Source of the DNA: CALLVY01 sp937899855
GTDB taxonomy: Bacteria; Bacteroidota; Bacteroidia; Chitinophagales; Saprospiraceae
Length of the DNA stretch: 64,000 nucleotides
NCBI GenBank assembly: GCA_039820405.1
Contig: JBCBQC010000006.1
Span: 68,319 to 132,318 of the forward strand
Direction of reading: 5' to 3'
This document shows positions 8,051 through 17,100 of this stretch, one piece after another (position 1 is the stretch's first letter; every line of letters begins with the position of its first letter). The position numbers and the translations under genes are program-made. Under the pieces are notes generated by a model, which was not told where the DNA came from, did no database searches, and saw nothing but the letters and a program-made list of their open reading frames with translations.

Positions 8051-9106
8051 GTGAAAAATCTATTTCCTTTTCTGCTATGCACTTTTGTGGTAGTCGGTTT
8101 GTCCGCACAGGTTACCACTTTTGGAACCAACGCCGGTACCCTGGGGGTGGCGGCCAGTTACTACGGCCAGGAAGCGGGGCAAAACGCGTCGGCGTCGGCC
8201 AAGAACAATACCTACGTCGGTCATCAGGCGGGCCGTTACGATGTGGCGGGCGACAACAACAGCTTTTTTGGGACCCAAGCGGGGTACAAACAGGAGAGCG
8301 GTAGCAACAACACTTACATCGGGGTGCAGAGTGGTTACGTCGGTGGGGGCAGTGCCAACAATACCTGCGTGGGGGTGCAGAGTGGCAATAATATGGAATT
8401 GGCCAAGGGCAATGTATTTGTGGGGGTCCGGGCGGGCTTCACGACCTCATCGGGTGGGGCCAACGTGGCCCTGGGCTACGGTGCGGCGCAGAATATGGGA
8501 AATGAGAATGGCAACACCATGATTGGTCATCAGTCGGGTTATTCCTTCGTGGAGGGTACGGATAATACCATGCTGGGCAAACGGGCGGGCTACGTCAAAA
8601 CGGGGGGGAGCTACAACGTCTTCCTCGGTGCGGAGGCCGGTACCAAAAACGTTGGGGGGACGGGCAATATCTTTCTCGGTTACCGGGCGGGCTTTTACGA
8701 AACGGGGTCCAACCAGCTCTACATCGAAAATTCGGACAAGGAAGTGCCCCTGATCTACGGCGACTTCCGCGGCGATCGGGTGGGTATCAATACCAAAAAC
8801 GTTCCCTTTGGTTACACCCTGGCCGTTGATGGCAAGGTAATGGCGGAAGAGGTGCGCGTCCAATTGTCCGAAAACTGGCCCGATTACGTATTTGATCCCG
8901 ACTACGAGTTGATGAGCATCACCGAGTTGAAGCAGTACGTTGCCCAGCACCGCCACCTGCCCGAAATACCTTCGGCTCAGGAACTGGCCGATACGGGGGG
9001 GGTAGACCTCGGTGACATGAACCACCTCTTACTCAAGAAGGTGGAAGAACTCAGCCTCTACATCATTCAACTCCAGGAAGAAATCGAAATCCTGAAGCAG
9101 CAATAA
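8051..9106 (+). CDS. secreted repeat protein with tail-fibre-like C-terminus
   Basis: 351 residues from a GTG start that gives a clean signal peptide (MKNLFPFLLCTFVVVGLSAQ). Residues about 25-240 are roughly ten degenerate repeats of 22-24 residues built on NN-x-x-[IVF]-G-x-x-[AS]-G, for example NNTYVGHQAG, NNSFFGTQAG and NNTYIGVQSG. Trimeric autotransporter heads and phage tail fibres show the same pattern, forming a beta-roll. The C-terminal part (WPDYVFDPDYELMSI, HRHLPEIPSAQEL, then a coiled coil of leucine heptads) is the widespread Bacteroidota module that ends such proteins. It probably forms trimeric surface fibres; no enzyme signature is present. It leads a run of co-oriented genes with DUF1800 and DUF1501 proteins ending at the terminator near 12953. 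Confidence 0.8.
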   Translation: MKNLFPFLLCTFVVVGLSAQVTTFGTNAGTLGVAASYYGQEAGQNASASAKNNTYVGHQAGRYDVAGDNNSFFGTQAGYKQESGSNNTYIGVQSGYVGGGSANNTCVGVQSGNNMELAKGNVFVGVRAGFTTSSGGANVALGYGAAQNMGNENGNTMIGHQSGYSFVEGTDNTMLGKRAGYVKTGGSYNVFLGAEAGTKNVGGTGNIFLGYRAGFYETGSNQLYIENSDKEVPLIYGDFRGDRVGINTKNVPFGYTLAVDGKVMAEEVRVQLSENWPDYVFDPDYELMSITELKQYVAQHRHLPEIPSAQELADTGGVDLGDMNHLLLKKVEELSLYIIQLQEEIEILKQQ

Positions 9107-9136
9107 TTTCCTCACTCCACAAATCCATACGCAATT

Positions 9137-10870
9137 ATGCTAAGCCATACCCATACCCTTGCCATGGCGTCTTTGGCGGTTCAACAAACGGGAGTGCTGG
9201 GACCCCTCCTCGCGGGGCACTTGCTGCGTCGCAGCTCCTTCCACATGTCCAAAGAACGCATCGAACAACTGGCCGCCCTCACCGCCGACCAGGCCGTCGA
9301 TTTACTTTTCGATACCGCCGCCCCAGCGCCCTACATGGTCAAACCCCTCTACGCGCACCAGAGCGGAGACTCCATCGACGACTGGATCGACAACAGCGAC
9401 TCCAACAACTACGAGACCAACAAACGCCGCGCCGTCACGGTCTGGTGGCTCCGCAACGCCATCTTCGACAATACGGCCCACCACAAAGTGGCCTTTTTCC
9501 TCCACACCACCTTTACCACCTCCCACGAAGGCCTCAGCATCAGTGGGATGGGACAAAACCTCACCCGGGACGTCTCGCGCTACCTCTACGATCACGTGCG
9601 CCTGCTCAATTGGTGTACCGAAAGCCAGGGGGGGAGCAACGTTGGACTCAAGACCATCGCCCGAAAAATTACGCTCGATAACCTCATGCTGGGCTATCTG
9701 AACAATCGGCAGAACATTTACAACGGCGTCGACGAGAGTGGACTCAACGAAAACTACGCTCGCGAATTTCTCGAACTCTTTACCATCGGCCGTGGCGACC
9801 AAATCGCACCGGGAGAATACGACAATTACACCGAAGCCGACATCACCGTGGCGGCCAAGGTCCTTTCCGGCTTCTCGACCAAGGATCGGCGCAACCTCAG
9901 CGACATCGACCCCGACACCGGGATCTACTCCGGTACCGCTTTCCCCAGTACCCATTTCCCCGGTGTCAAGACCTTTAGCAACAAATTCGTCGGTCCCAAT
10001 AATCCGGTCACCGGTGTCGATATGGATGAAGAGCTCGACAACTTCATCGAGATGGTTTTCCACCAGCCCGCTACCGCGCTCAATTACGCGACCAAGCTGT
10101 ACCGTTTCTTCTTTTCCATCGAGCTCGATCCGGCCTTTATACAGGAAGTCGCCAACGACTTGATCGCCAATAACTACGACTATATTGCTACGCTCAAAAA
10201 AATGCTCAAGAGCGCTCACTTTTACAGCATCTGTAATGCGGACCCCAATCACGCCAATGGCAACCTCATCAAGTCGCCCCTGGAGATGTTGACCGAAGCG
10301 ATCAGCTTTTTTCGCTCCGACCTGCCCGACATCGATTTCAACACGCCCGACAAGGTAGACGTCTACAAACACTTCCGCTTTTTTGGGACCAATTATCTGT
10401 TCAATTCCTTTGGCCAGAATGCGGGCATGATCCTGTTTGGGCCACCCAGCGTGGCGGGGTATCCCCCCTATTACCAGGAGCCCATTTTCGATCGCAACTG
10501 GTACACCCCCGGTACGATTCCCACCCGTTTTGGACTGGGGCAAAAGTGGGTCAATGACTCGAATATCTTTCCCAATCTCCACACCAGCATCGATGCGGTC
10601 GCCTACGCCGACTACCTGGATGCCTTGCCCGGGATCGACGTCAGCAACGCCGACGTCATTCTGGACAAAACGCTGTGTCTTTTTCCCCAAGCCATCTCGA
10701 CCGATCGCCGCAATTTGATCAAGGACATCTTCCTCGACAACCTCAGCCCGATCAACTGGATGATTGAGTGGAACAATTACAAAACCAGTGGGAATGCCAC
10801 GGCCGTCGAGCCCCACCTCCGGGCCCTGGTGGTGGCGGTGCTGTCCGCCCACGAGTTCCAATTGAAATAA
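9137..10870 (+). CDS. DUF1800 family protein
   Basis: 577 residues. Family features include the early GHLLRRSSFHMSKERIEQLAAL segment, WWLRNAIFDNTAHHKVAFFLHTTF (about 104-130), LNENYAREFLELFTIGRG (about 205-225), and a late GPPSVAGYPPYYQEPIFDRNWYTPGT block. DUF1800 proteins are of unknown function and are regularly encoded immediately before a DUF1501 protein, as here (86-bp gap). There is no convincing classical signal peptide: the N-terminus MLSHTHTLAMASLAVQQ is only mildly hydrophobic. It probably works with the DUF1501 partner on a surface or extracellular substrate; that is inference from the conserved pairing. Confidence 0.9.
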   Translation: MLSHTHTLAMASLAVQQTGVLGPLLAGHLLRRSSFHMSKERIEQLAALTADQAVDLLFDTAAPAPYMVKPLYAHQSGDSIDDWIDNSDSNNYETNKRRAVTVWWLRNAIFDNTAHHKVAFFLHTTFTTSHEGLSISGMGQNLTRDVSRYLYDHVRLLNWCTESQGGSNVGLKTIARKITLDNLMLGYLNNRQNIYNGVDESGLNENYAREFLELFTIGRGDQIAPGEYDNYTEADITVAAKVLSGFSTKDRRNLSDIDPDTGIYSGTAFPSTHFPGVKTFSNKFVGPNNPVTGVDMDEELDNFIEMVFHQPATALNYATKLYRFFFSIELDPAFIQEVANDLIANNYDYIATLKKMLKSAHFYSICNADPNHANGNLIKSPLEMLTEAISFFRSDLPDIDFNTPDKVDVYKHFRFFGTNYLFNSFGQNAGMILFGPPSVAGYPPYYQEPIFDRNWYTPGTIPTRFGLGQKWVNDSNIFPNLHTSIDAVAYADYLDALPGIDVSNADVILDKTLCLFPQAISTDRRNLIKDIFLDNLSPINWMIEWNNYKTSGNATAVEPHLRALVVAVLSAHEFQLK

Positions 10871-10956
10871 TTTTTAATCACTAGCGCGTTTCGGTAAATC
10901 CCAAGTCCCGCCGACGGTAGTGGGACCGTGGGAATTGCCGCCAAAAATATAGTCCA

Positions 10957-12909
10957 ATGAAAAGACGTGACTTTTTTAGACTCTCCATGCCCCTGTTGTC
11001 GGCCCCCTTTGCCCTCAACTCCACCATGGTGAGTACCTTTAGCAGCCTCGGCCTCTTCAGCGCCCTCGACTGCGACACCATTCGCGACCGCTTTCTGGTC
11101 ATGATCCAACTGCGCGGGGCCAACGATGGTCTGAACACCATCATCCGCCCCGAATACGATTCCTACTACGTACAGAGCCGCCCCGACGTCTACCTCCAAC
11201 CCAATACCTTGCTCAGTAGCACGGAAAGTGCTTACAGCGATATTCGCCTGCACCCCAGCATGGGAGCCATCCGCGATCGTTGTAATGCGGGGTCGGTCAA
11301 CATCATCCAATCGGTGGGTTACCCGATCATGAACCGCTCCCACTTCAAAGCGACGGACTTGTGGCTAACCGGAGGTGATGGCAATAACCAAACCCTACAG
11401 GAAGGTTGGATGGGGAGGTACCTCGAATACATCTTCGATGGCTACGGGGGCGTTCCCACTACGTTTATGCCCGATCCACTTGGCATCCACATGAAGAGTA
11501 AGAACCCCTCCCTCGGCTTTCACACCCAATCCGAGCACCTCAAGGCCATCAACATGCCAACCCTAGATAACAGCGGCTACTACACCCTGCTTTCCGAATA
11601 CGGGATCAGTAGTGAGTTTTTTGAAAACCTCCACTGCTTCCAGCGCGCCGATTACATGAAGCAGCTCGACCTCGATACGGCGGCCTACGGCCAACGCATC
11701 ACCGACGTTTTTGCCAACGGTAGTAACAGTACGGTGGATTACGGCAGTTACGATTTGGGGCGCCAGCTCAAGACGGTGGCGCGCTTGGTCAACGGCGGAT
11801 CGCGCACCAAGTTGTTCCTCGTGGAAATGACGGGTTTTGATACCCACGTCAACCAGGTGGGCAACCACGCCAATTTGCTGGATCACCTGTCGGAATCGGT
11901 GAACAACTTTATGCAGGACTTGGAGAACCTGGGCTTGATGGACCGCTGCTTGATCGTGACTTTCTCGGAGTTTGGCCGGAAGTTTATCAGCAACAATAGC
12001 AACGGGACCGACCACGGTACCCTAGCCCCGATGCTGGTCTTTGGGGACCCCAATAACATCAAGGCCGGGGTCAGTGGCCCGGCCATCGACGTGACGACCA
12101 TCGATAACCAGGGCGCTCCCGTGGTGACCGATACCAACAACATCGACTACCGCAAGGTGTTTATCTCCATCCTCAAACAGTGGCTGGGCGCCAACAACAA
12201 CGCCCTGGATACCGCCTTCGGAGCCTACACCGGTCCCAAAGATGGACTGGACCTCATCCAACCCGCCGCCAACGCCGCCCCTAGCCCCGATAATCCCCTG
12301 CTGTGCTACACCACCAGTGAAGAATTCGACAGCGAATTTTCCATCGTGATCCCCATCATTCCCCCCGCACCCGGAGAGGACGAACCGGCCCTCGTCGAAA
12401 TCACCGCCTGTGATTACGTCGACCTCATCCCCGGTTTTCACGCTCCCTGCAGCACCAACGTCATCGTTTACCCCCTGGTCTGCCCACCCGACGGCAGCTA
12501 CCCCCTCGACCCCACGCTGGACAGTTCTTCGCTAGCGGTTTTCAAACCCCAGTTGTTGGAGCAGTTGATCACGGAAAAAGCGGTGTACACTCGGAAGACG
12601 ACGGAGGTGGAGGAAATTCACCTGCTCGAAAAATTTGAAGAAGAGGAGCGCTTGAAGATCAGCATCTTCCCCAATCCCACGGCCGACTATCTGACGGTCC
12701 GCTTCAACCTGCGGGAAGGAGAGCAAAAGGTGCGGCTCGACGTCCTCGACGCCAATGCCCGCTTGATACCGGTCCGGATGCCGGCCCTGGCCCAGTCCAC
12801 GACCACCTATGAGGTTCGCTTGGATTTGACCCACCTCAGTAGCGGACAGTACTACCTGCGTTACCAATCCGAAAAACTCGTCGAAACCTTCCGTTTCGTC
12901 AAGCTCTAA
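10957..12909 (+). CDS. DUF1501 protein with Tat-like signal and T9SS sorting tail
   Basis: 650 residues. The N-terminus KRRDFFRLS, followed by a hydrophobic stretch, fits a twin-arginine signal. The DUF1501 domain (about 40-420) has LVMIQLRGANDGLNTI, the EMTGFDTHVNQVGNHANLLDHLSES block and CLIVTFSEFGRKFISNNSNGTDHG, which resemble the alkaline-phosphatase/sulfatase fold. A Cys-containing linker (about 430-550) leads to a type A T9SS C-terminal domain (ISIFPNPTADYLTVRF to LSSGQYYLRY). The protein is therefore predicted to reach the periplasm folded by Tat and then cross the outer membrane by T9SS. It pairs with the upstream DUF1800 gene. The substrate is unknown. Confidence 0.88.
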   Translation: MKRRDFFRLSMPLLSAPFALNSTMVSTFSSLGLFSALDCDTIRDRFLVMIQLRGANDGLNTIIRPEYDSYYVQSRPDVYLQPNTLLSSTESAYSDIRLHPSMGAIRDRCNAGSVNIIQSVGYPIMNRSHFKATDLWLTGGDGNNQTLQEGWMGRYLEYIFDGYGGVPTTFMPDPLGIHMKSKNPSLGFHTQSEHLKAINMPTLDNSGYYTLLSEYGISSEFFENLHCFQRADYMKQLDLDTAAYGQRITDVFANGSNSTVDYGSYDLGRQLKTVARLVNGGSRTKLFLVEMTGFDTHVNQVGNHANLLDHLSESVNNFMQDLENLGLMDRCLIVTFSEFGRKFISNNSNGTDHGTLAPMLVFGDPNNIKAGVSGPAIDVTTIDNQGAPVVTDTNNIDYRKVFISILKQWLGANNNALDTAFGAYTGPKDGLDLIQPAANAAPSPDNPLLCYTTSEEFDSEFSIVIPIIPPAPGEDEPALVEITACDYVDLIPGFHAPCSTNVIVYPLVCPPDGSYPLDPTLDSSSLAVFKPQLLEQLITEKAVYTRKTTEVEEIHLLEKFEEEERLKISIFPNPTADYLTVRFNLREGEQKVRLDVLDANARLIPVRMPALAQSTTTYEVRLDLTHLSSGQYYLRYQSEKLVETFRFVKL

Positions 12910-12952
12910 GCAGCAAATGTTCCTCGGACTTTGGGAATAATGTTGTTGTCCA

Positions 12953-12997
12953 CTGGCCCCGTGCGTTCCATCTTCGGAACCGGGGCCAGGTTTTTTT
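12953..12997 (+). terminator. strong intrinsic terminator after DUF1501 gene
   Basis: CTGGCCCCG (12953-12961) pairs with CGGGGCCAG (12981-12989). An inner stem GTTCC (12965-12969) and GGAAC (12976-12980) closes the hairpin, and seven T residues follow at 12991-12997. It ends the surface-protein/DUF1800/DUF1501 unit and touches the stop codon of the convergent fic gene. Confidence 0.88.
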
Positions 12998-14099
12998 ACA
13001 CGGGGAGGGTATAACGGGTATTCCGGCCTTTGCCTTCGATAATCAAGGCTCCCATTTTGACCAGTTCCCGTAAATCACGGGTAGCCGTAGCCTTTGAACT
13101 TCGGGTCAGTGAGGCATACTTTCGAGCACTCATCCCTCCCGTAAATCCACTGGGGCCCGCTTCGAACATTCGTTGTAGGGCCTTGCTTTGCCTTGGGTTT
13201 AGCTGTTCTTTAAAACGGTCAAAGAATTGAATTTTACGGAGGGTAAATTGGAAGTTACGCTCGGTGTCGGCTTGGGACTCCGTAATCACTCCCAAAAAAT
13301 AGCCAATCCACTCCGTGACTTCATCCTGGCGCTGAGCCTTCTGAAGGGCTTGGTAATAATCCCGCCGTCTTTTTTCAATGACGCTGGACAAGCTGATTAA
13401 AATGGGCTGGCCAAGCCCTTGGGAGAGTACCTTTTCCGAAATGGCCCTGCCGATGCGTCCGTTGCCATCCTCGAAGGGGTGAATGGACTCAAAGTAGAGG
13501 TGAGCGATGGCCGACCGGATGGGGCTGATCAATAATGGACTTTCACTTGGAGATGGTGGCGTGTTGTACCACTCGATAAAGCGCTCCATCTCCCGAGGTA
13601 CGCGATCGGAAGGTGGGGCCTCAAAATGTACGACTTCCCGACCGATACTCCCCGAAATAACCTGTATGGGAGCCGTTCCCCGTCGCCACTGGCCCGGGGT
13701 GAGGTTGGCGTAAGACTCCATCAGCATTTGGTGCCAGTCAAAAAGCATGGAGATGCTGAGTGGCTTATGAAAGTCTTCCCGTACCACGACCATCAACTTG
13801 GCCACCCCCGCCGCCCTTCGATCCCGAATGTTGTCGGGGATGCGGTTGAGGCCCAGGTTATTGCGGATGGAAGATAAAACGTCCGGTCGACTGAGTAGCT
13901 CCCCTTCGATGGCTGAAGTTTTGAGCGCCTCCCTCACCATAACGTCAATTAACGCCTGCGTCTCGTAGGAAGCGGGAAGTCCCTCTAGCAAACCCATCAA
14001 CTTGCCCTGAGTGGCCGCGTACTGGGCCAACAGGGGAGCAAATTTATCCTGCTGATACTGGAAATGAGGCCAACTTGCCAATTGCCAATTGTAGGGCAT
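12996..14099 (-). CDS. Fic family AMP transferase with C-terminal winged helix
   Basis: 367 residues. The N-terminus (about 1-95) is a DUF4172-like domain. It carries TSAIEG, matching the inhibitory [ST]xxxE[GN] motif that lies N-terminal in class II Fic proteins. The Fic core has the complete active-site loop HPFEDGNGRIGR with catalytic His near residue 207. The C-terminus (about 290-367) contains a winged-helix region (ARKYASLTRSSKATATRDLRELVKMGALI). Fic enzymes transfer AMP from ATP to target hydroxyls; the self-inhibited forms can also remove it. The C-terminal DNA-binding fold and the inverted repeat over its own promoter suggest autoregulation. No separate antitoxin gene is present, as expected with built-in inhibition. 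Confidence 0.92.
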   Translation of the reverse strand: MPYNWQLASWPHFQYQQDKFAPLLAQYAATQGKLMGLLEGLPASYETQALIDVMVREALKTSAIEGELLSRPDVLSSIRNNLGLNRIPDNIRDRRAAGVAKLMVVVREDFHKPLSISMLFDWHQMLMESYANLTPGQWRRGTAPIQVISGSIGREVVHFEAPPSDRVPREMERFIEWYNTPPSPSESPLLISPIRSAIAHLYFESIHPFEDGNGRIGRAISEKVLSQGLGQPILISLSSVIEKRRRDYYQALQKAQRQDEVTEWIGYFLGVITESQADTERNFQFTLRKIQFFDRFKEQLNPRQSKALQRMFEAGPSGFTGGMSARKYASLTRSSKATATRDLRELVKMGALIIEGKGRNTRYTLPV

Positions 14100-14116
14100 G
14101 AGTGGTTAAAATATCT

Positions 14117-14156
14117 TATTCGGCTCAAAATTAGGTGTTTTTTGAGCCGAATACAA
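14117..14156 (-). promoter_or_regulatory. fic promoter overlapped by 14-bp inverted repeat
   Basis: On the minus strand TTG (14156-14154), 20 bp, then TAATTTTG (14133-14126) fits the Bacteroidota consensus exactly and predicts transcription start about 20 nt before the fic ATG. Over it lies a perfect inverted repeat, TATTCGGCTCAAAA (14117-14130) and TTTTGAGCCGAATA (14140-14153), with a 9-bp centre. A third half-site CGGCTCAAA lies at 14165-14173, across the stop codon of the helicase gene. The position is that of a repressor operator. Confidence 0.7.
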
Positions 14157-14168
14157 GCCCTAATCGGC

Positions 14169-17100
14169 TCAAACCTCCGAATCGGGCCGCCAGCCCCCCG
14201 CCCGCATCAGGGCGCGGTACACTCCATTGGCCAGCAAAATATCGGGATTGCCCAGTACGATCAACTGCTCCTTGGCCCGCGTCAGGGCGACGTTGAGCCG
14301 CCGGTCGACCCCTTCCCCCGATTCGGAGACCAGGGCGCTCAACTGGCTCAGTTGGTTGGTACACAGGGACAGGATGATGATATCGCGCGCCCCCCCTTGG
14401 TAGCGTTCCACCGTATCGATGGTCAACTCGCTGCTATCGATGGCCGCCTCGGCGAGCGACTGGCGAATCTGGGCAATCTGGGCGCGGTAGGGCGTGATGA
14501 TGCCGATGGACTTGGCCTCCAAAACCCGCCCTTGTTGCCGGTAGAGGGCTCGAAATTCCTCGACGATCGCGACGATGGTCTGAGCCTCGTGGGCATTGGT
14601 TTTGAGGGTGTTGCTCCGGCCGTCCGCTTCGGTGGGGAAAAACAGGAGGCGCTGCGCCCGCAACTGGGCGGATAGGCCGGGGGGCAAGTCCGCCGCAGGC
14701 CAGTGGAGGGAACGGGTCTGTCGCTCTTCCCGGTCGAAGGCCGTAGGGAGAATTTGAAGGTCGCCCTCGTAAAAATGGAGATTGGGAAAATCCATGATAT
14801 CGCGGTGCATCCGCCCCTGCTGGCTCAACTGTGCGTAGGCCCAATCCCAGCCCTGGGCCTTGCAGCGGAGGTAGAGGCGTTCGAACAGGCTATTGCGCAA
14901 GTTGTCGAGACCGATGGCGCGGAGGTCCGGGTCGTCTACCCGCGATAGTTCGGGATGCTGGACCACTACGGCGGGCAATTGCTTGTGATCGCCGATGAGC
15001 AGACAGCGTTTAAAACTCGGTAGCAAGCCCAGGAGCATGGGTTCGAGGATCTGACTCGCCTCGTCGATGATGACTCGGTCAAAGTGTTTGAGATGGAGCA
15101 ATTCCGTCTTACTCGCAATCGAAGATACCGTGGCCACCACGATGCGCCGTTCGCGAATCAGAGCCTTGAGGTCCTTGCGCGTACTGATGCGTTCGATTTG
15201 TTCCTGCAGCAGTTGCTCGCGAAAGCGGGCTTGGGTGGCGTGGCGCGAGCCAATCCGTAGGTACTGCTGCCGAATATCGATCGCCAAATCGCCGATGCTT
15301 TCGATGGAGGCGCAGATCTCGTCGACGGCGCGATTGGTATAGGCCAGTAGGAGGAGTTGTTCGTCCGTATGTTGGAGCAGGTGGCGCACCAGGTGGTGGA
15401 GCATCATACTGGTCTTCCCCGTTCCCGGAGGCCCCCAAAGCAGGAAATAATCTTCGGAAGCCAGTACCTTTTGGAAGATGGCGCCCTGCTCGGCCGTCAG
15501 TTGGGGCGGGGGGGGGATACGGGGGCTTTGGTCGGCTTGAGCGGGGGGTAGGGTGCCGAGGAAGAGGGCTTTTTTGCGCGGTTCAAACTGGGCAAAGCGA
15601 AATAGGTTGCGGTACATGCCGGTAAAGCCACTGTCGAGCAAGTCGTGTTCGAGGTTCCAGTGCTCGTAGCGTTCGAAGAGGCTTTGGTTGACCTGGCGCG
15701 AGCGCAGTTGAATCTCGACCCGCTCCCCGTCGATGGCGGTGATGGTACACTTGAACAACTGGTTTTGTAGGGGCGAAGTCGCGGCGGCTTGTTGGGGATA
15801 GAGGACGGCGATGTCTCCCTTGCGGAAATTGGCCAGTGGGTTGGTGGCGGTGGTCCGGCTAAAAGCAATGCCGGGGCGTTCGTGATCGGAGTAGTTGCGC
15901 TCGATGCGGAGGCCACGCAGGAGGTCGTAATTGTCCTGCTTCTCCGCTTCCTCACTCAGCCAGAGGGCGGCCTGCCCGTTGCGGCGTTCGTTGCCGTGTA
16001 GCCCAGTTTTGGCCAGTTGCTGCTCGCGGGCGATAAACCCGGAAAAAGCGATGAAGTATTTGCGTTCCAGAGGGCTCATACCCCGGTAGGTTTTGGCAAA
16101 GTGGGTCAGGTCCCGCTGGACAAAGCCTTTGATCCGAGGAAAACGCTCCGGCTGGATGCGATCGAAAAGGGGAGCCCGGTCGATCTCGCCCCGCCCCAAC
16201 TGGCTCAGTTGTCTTTCGAGGGCGATCAGCTGGTTGCGGGTCTGGAGGGCTTCGTAGCGTTGGGCCATCGTGGGGGGCGCCAGGCGCAGTTGGCGTTCCG
16301 ATTCGCCGGAATAGAGGATGTAGTTGATGATCCGCAGGTCCTTTTGTTGGCGTCGTTTGACGGCCTGGCCAACGGTGGAGGCGATCAGCAGGTCGTAGAG
16401 GAGGGTTTGGGTAAAGTGGTTGGCGCTGATGCCGTAAATATTGGGGCGGAAGGCCCGGCCGGACTTGAGTTCGACGATGGTGGATTCGTCCTCCTGCTGG
16501 AGGTTGCGACAGAGGACGTCGAGCCGGCCCTGGACGCCGTAGGTATTGGAGTAAAAGGTCGGTTCCAAAAAGCAGTGTTCGCTCCGGATATTGTGTTCGG
16601 AAAAGCCCTGGAGGACCATCCGTTTGATATTGGTGTAGTGGAGTTGGGCCTTTTGCAGGATATTGCGCAGCTCGCGATCGTCGAAGGTGGCGAAGGCGAT
16701 GGGATTGAGCTGGAAAAGGCGCCGGGCCAGTTGGGGGTAGGTCGTTTCGGGGGCGTGGAGCAATTCGTCGAGAAAGAAATTGGCGATGTTGCCCAGCATC
16801 AGGGGGGCGCTGTTTTTAAAGGGCAGGTATTTTTTGAGCAGGTAGAGTAGGGGCTCGGTTCCGAAGTCCTTGAAGCATTCCGAGATGGCGGACACGTCGA
16901 CCAGGTAATCCGGTTCGATGACCAGGGCCCGTGGGCGGTAGAGGCCCCGATCGTCGATTTCTACCTGCAGCAGGTGGACGGTGAGGGGAAATTCGAAGTG
17001 CTGGCGGATGGCCTGGATGGTGGGGCCAAAGTCCTCGTTGCGGTCGACGATATTGTACTGGATGTAGACTTCTTCGGTGGCCTGGTCTTCCACTTTGGCC

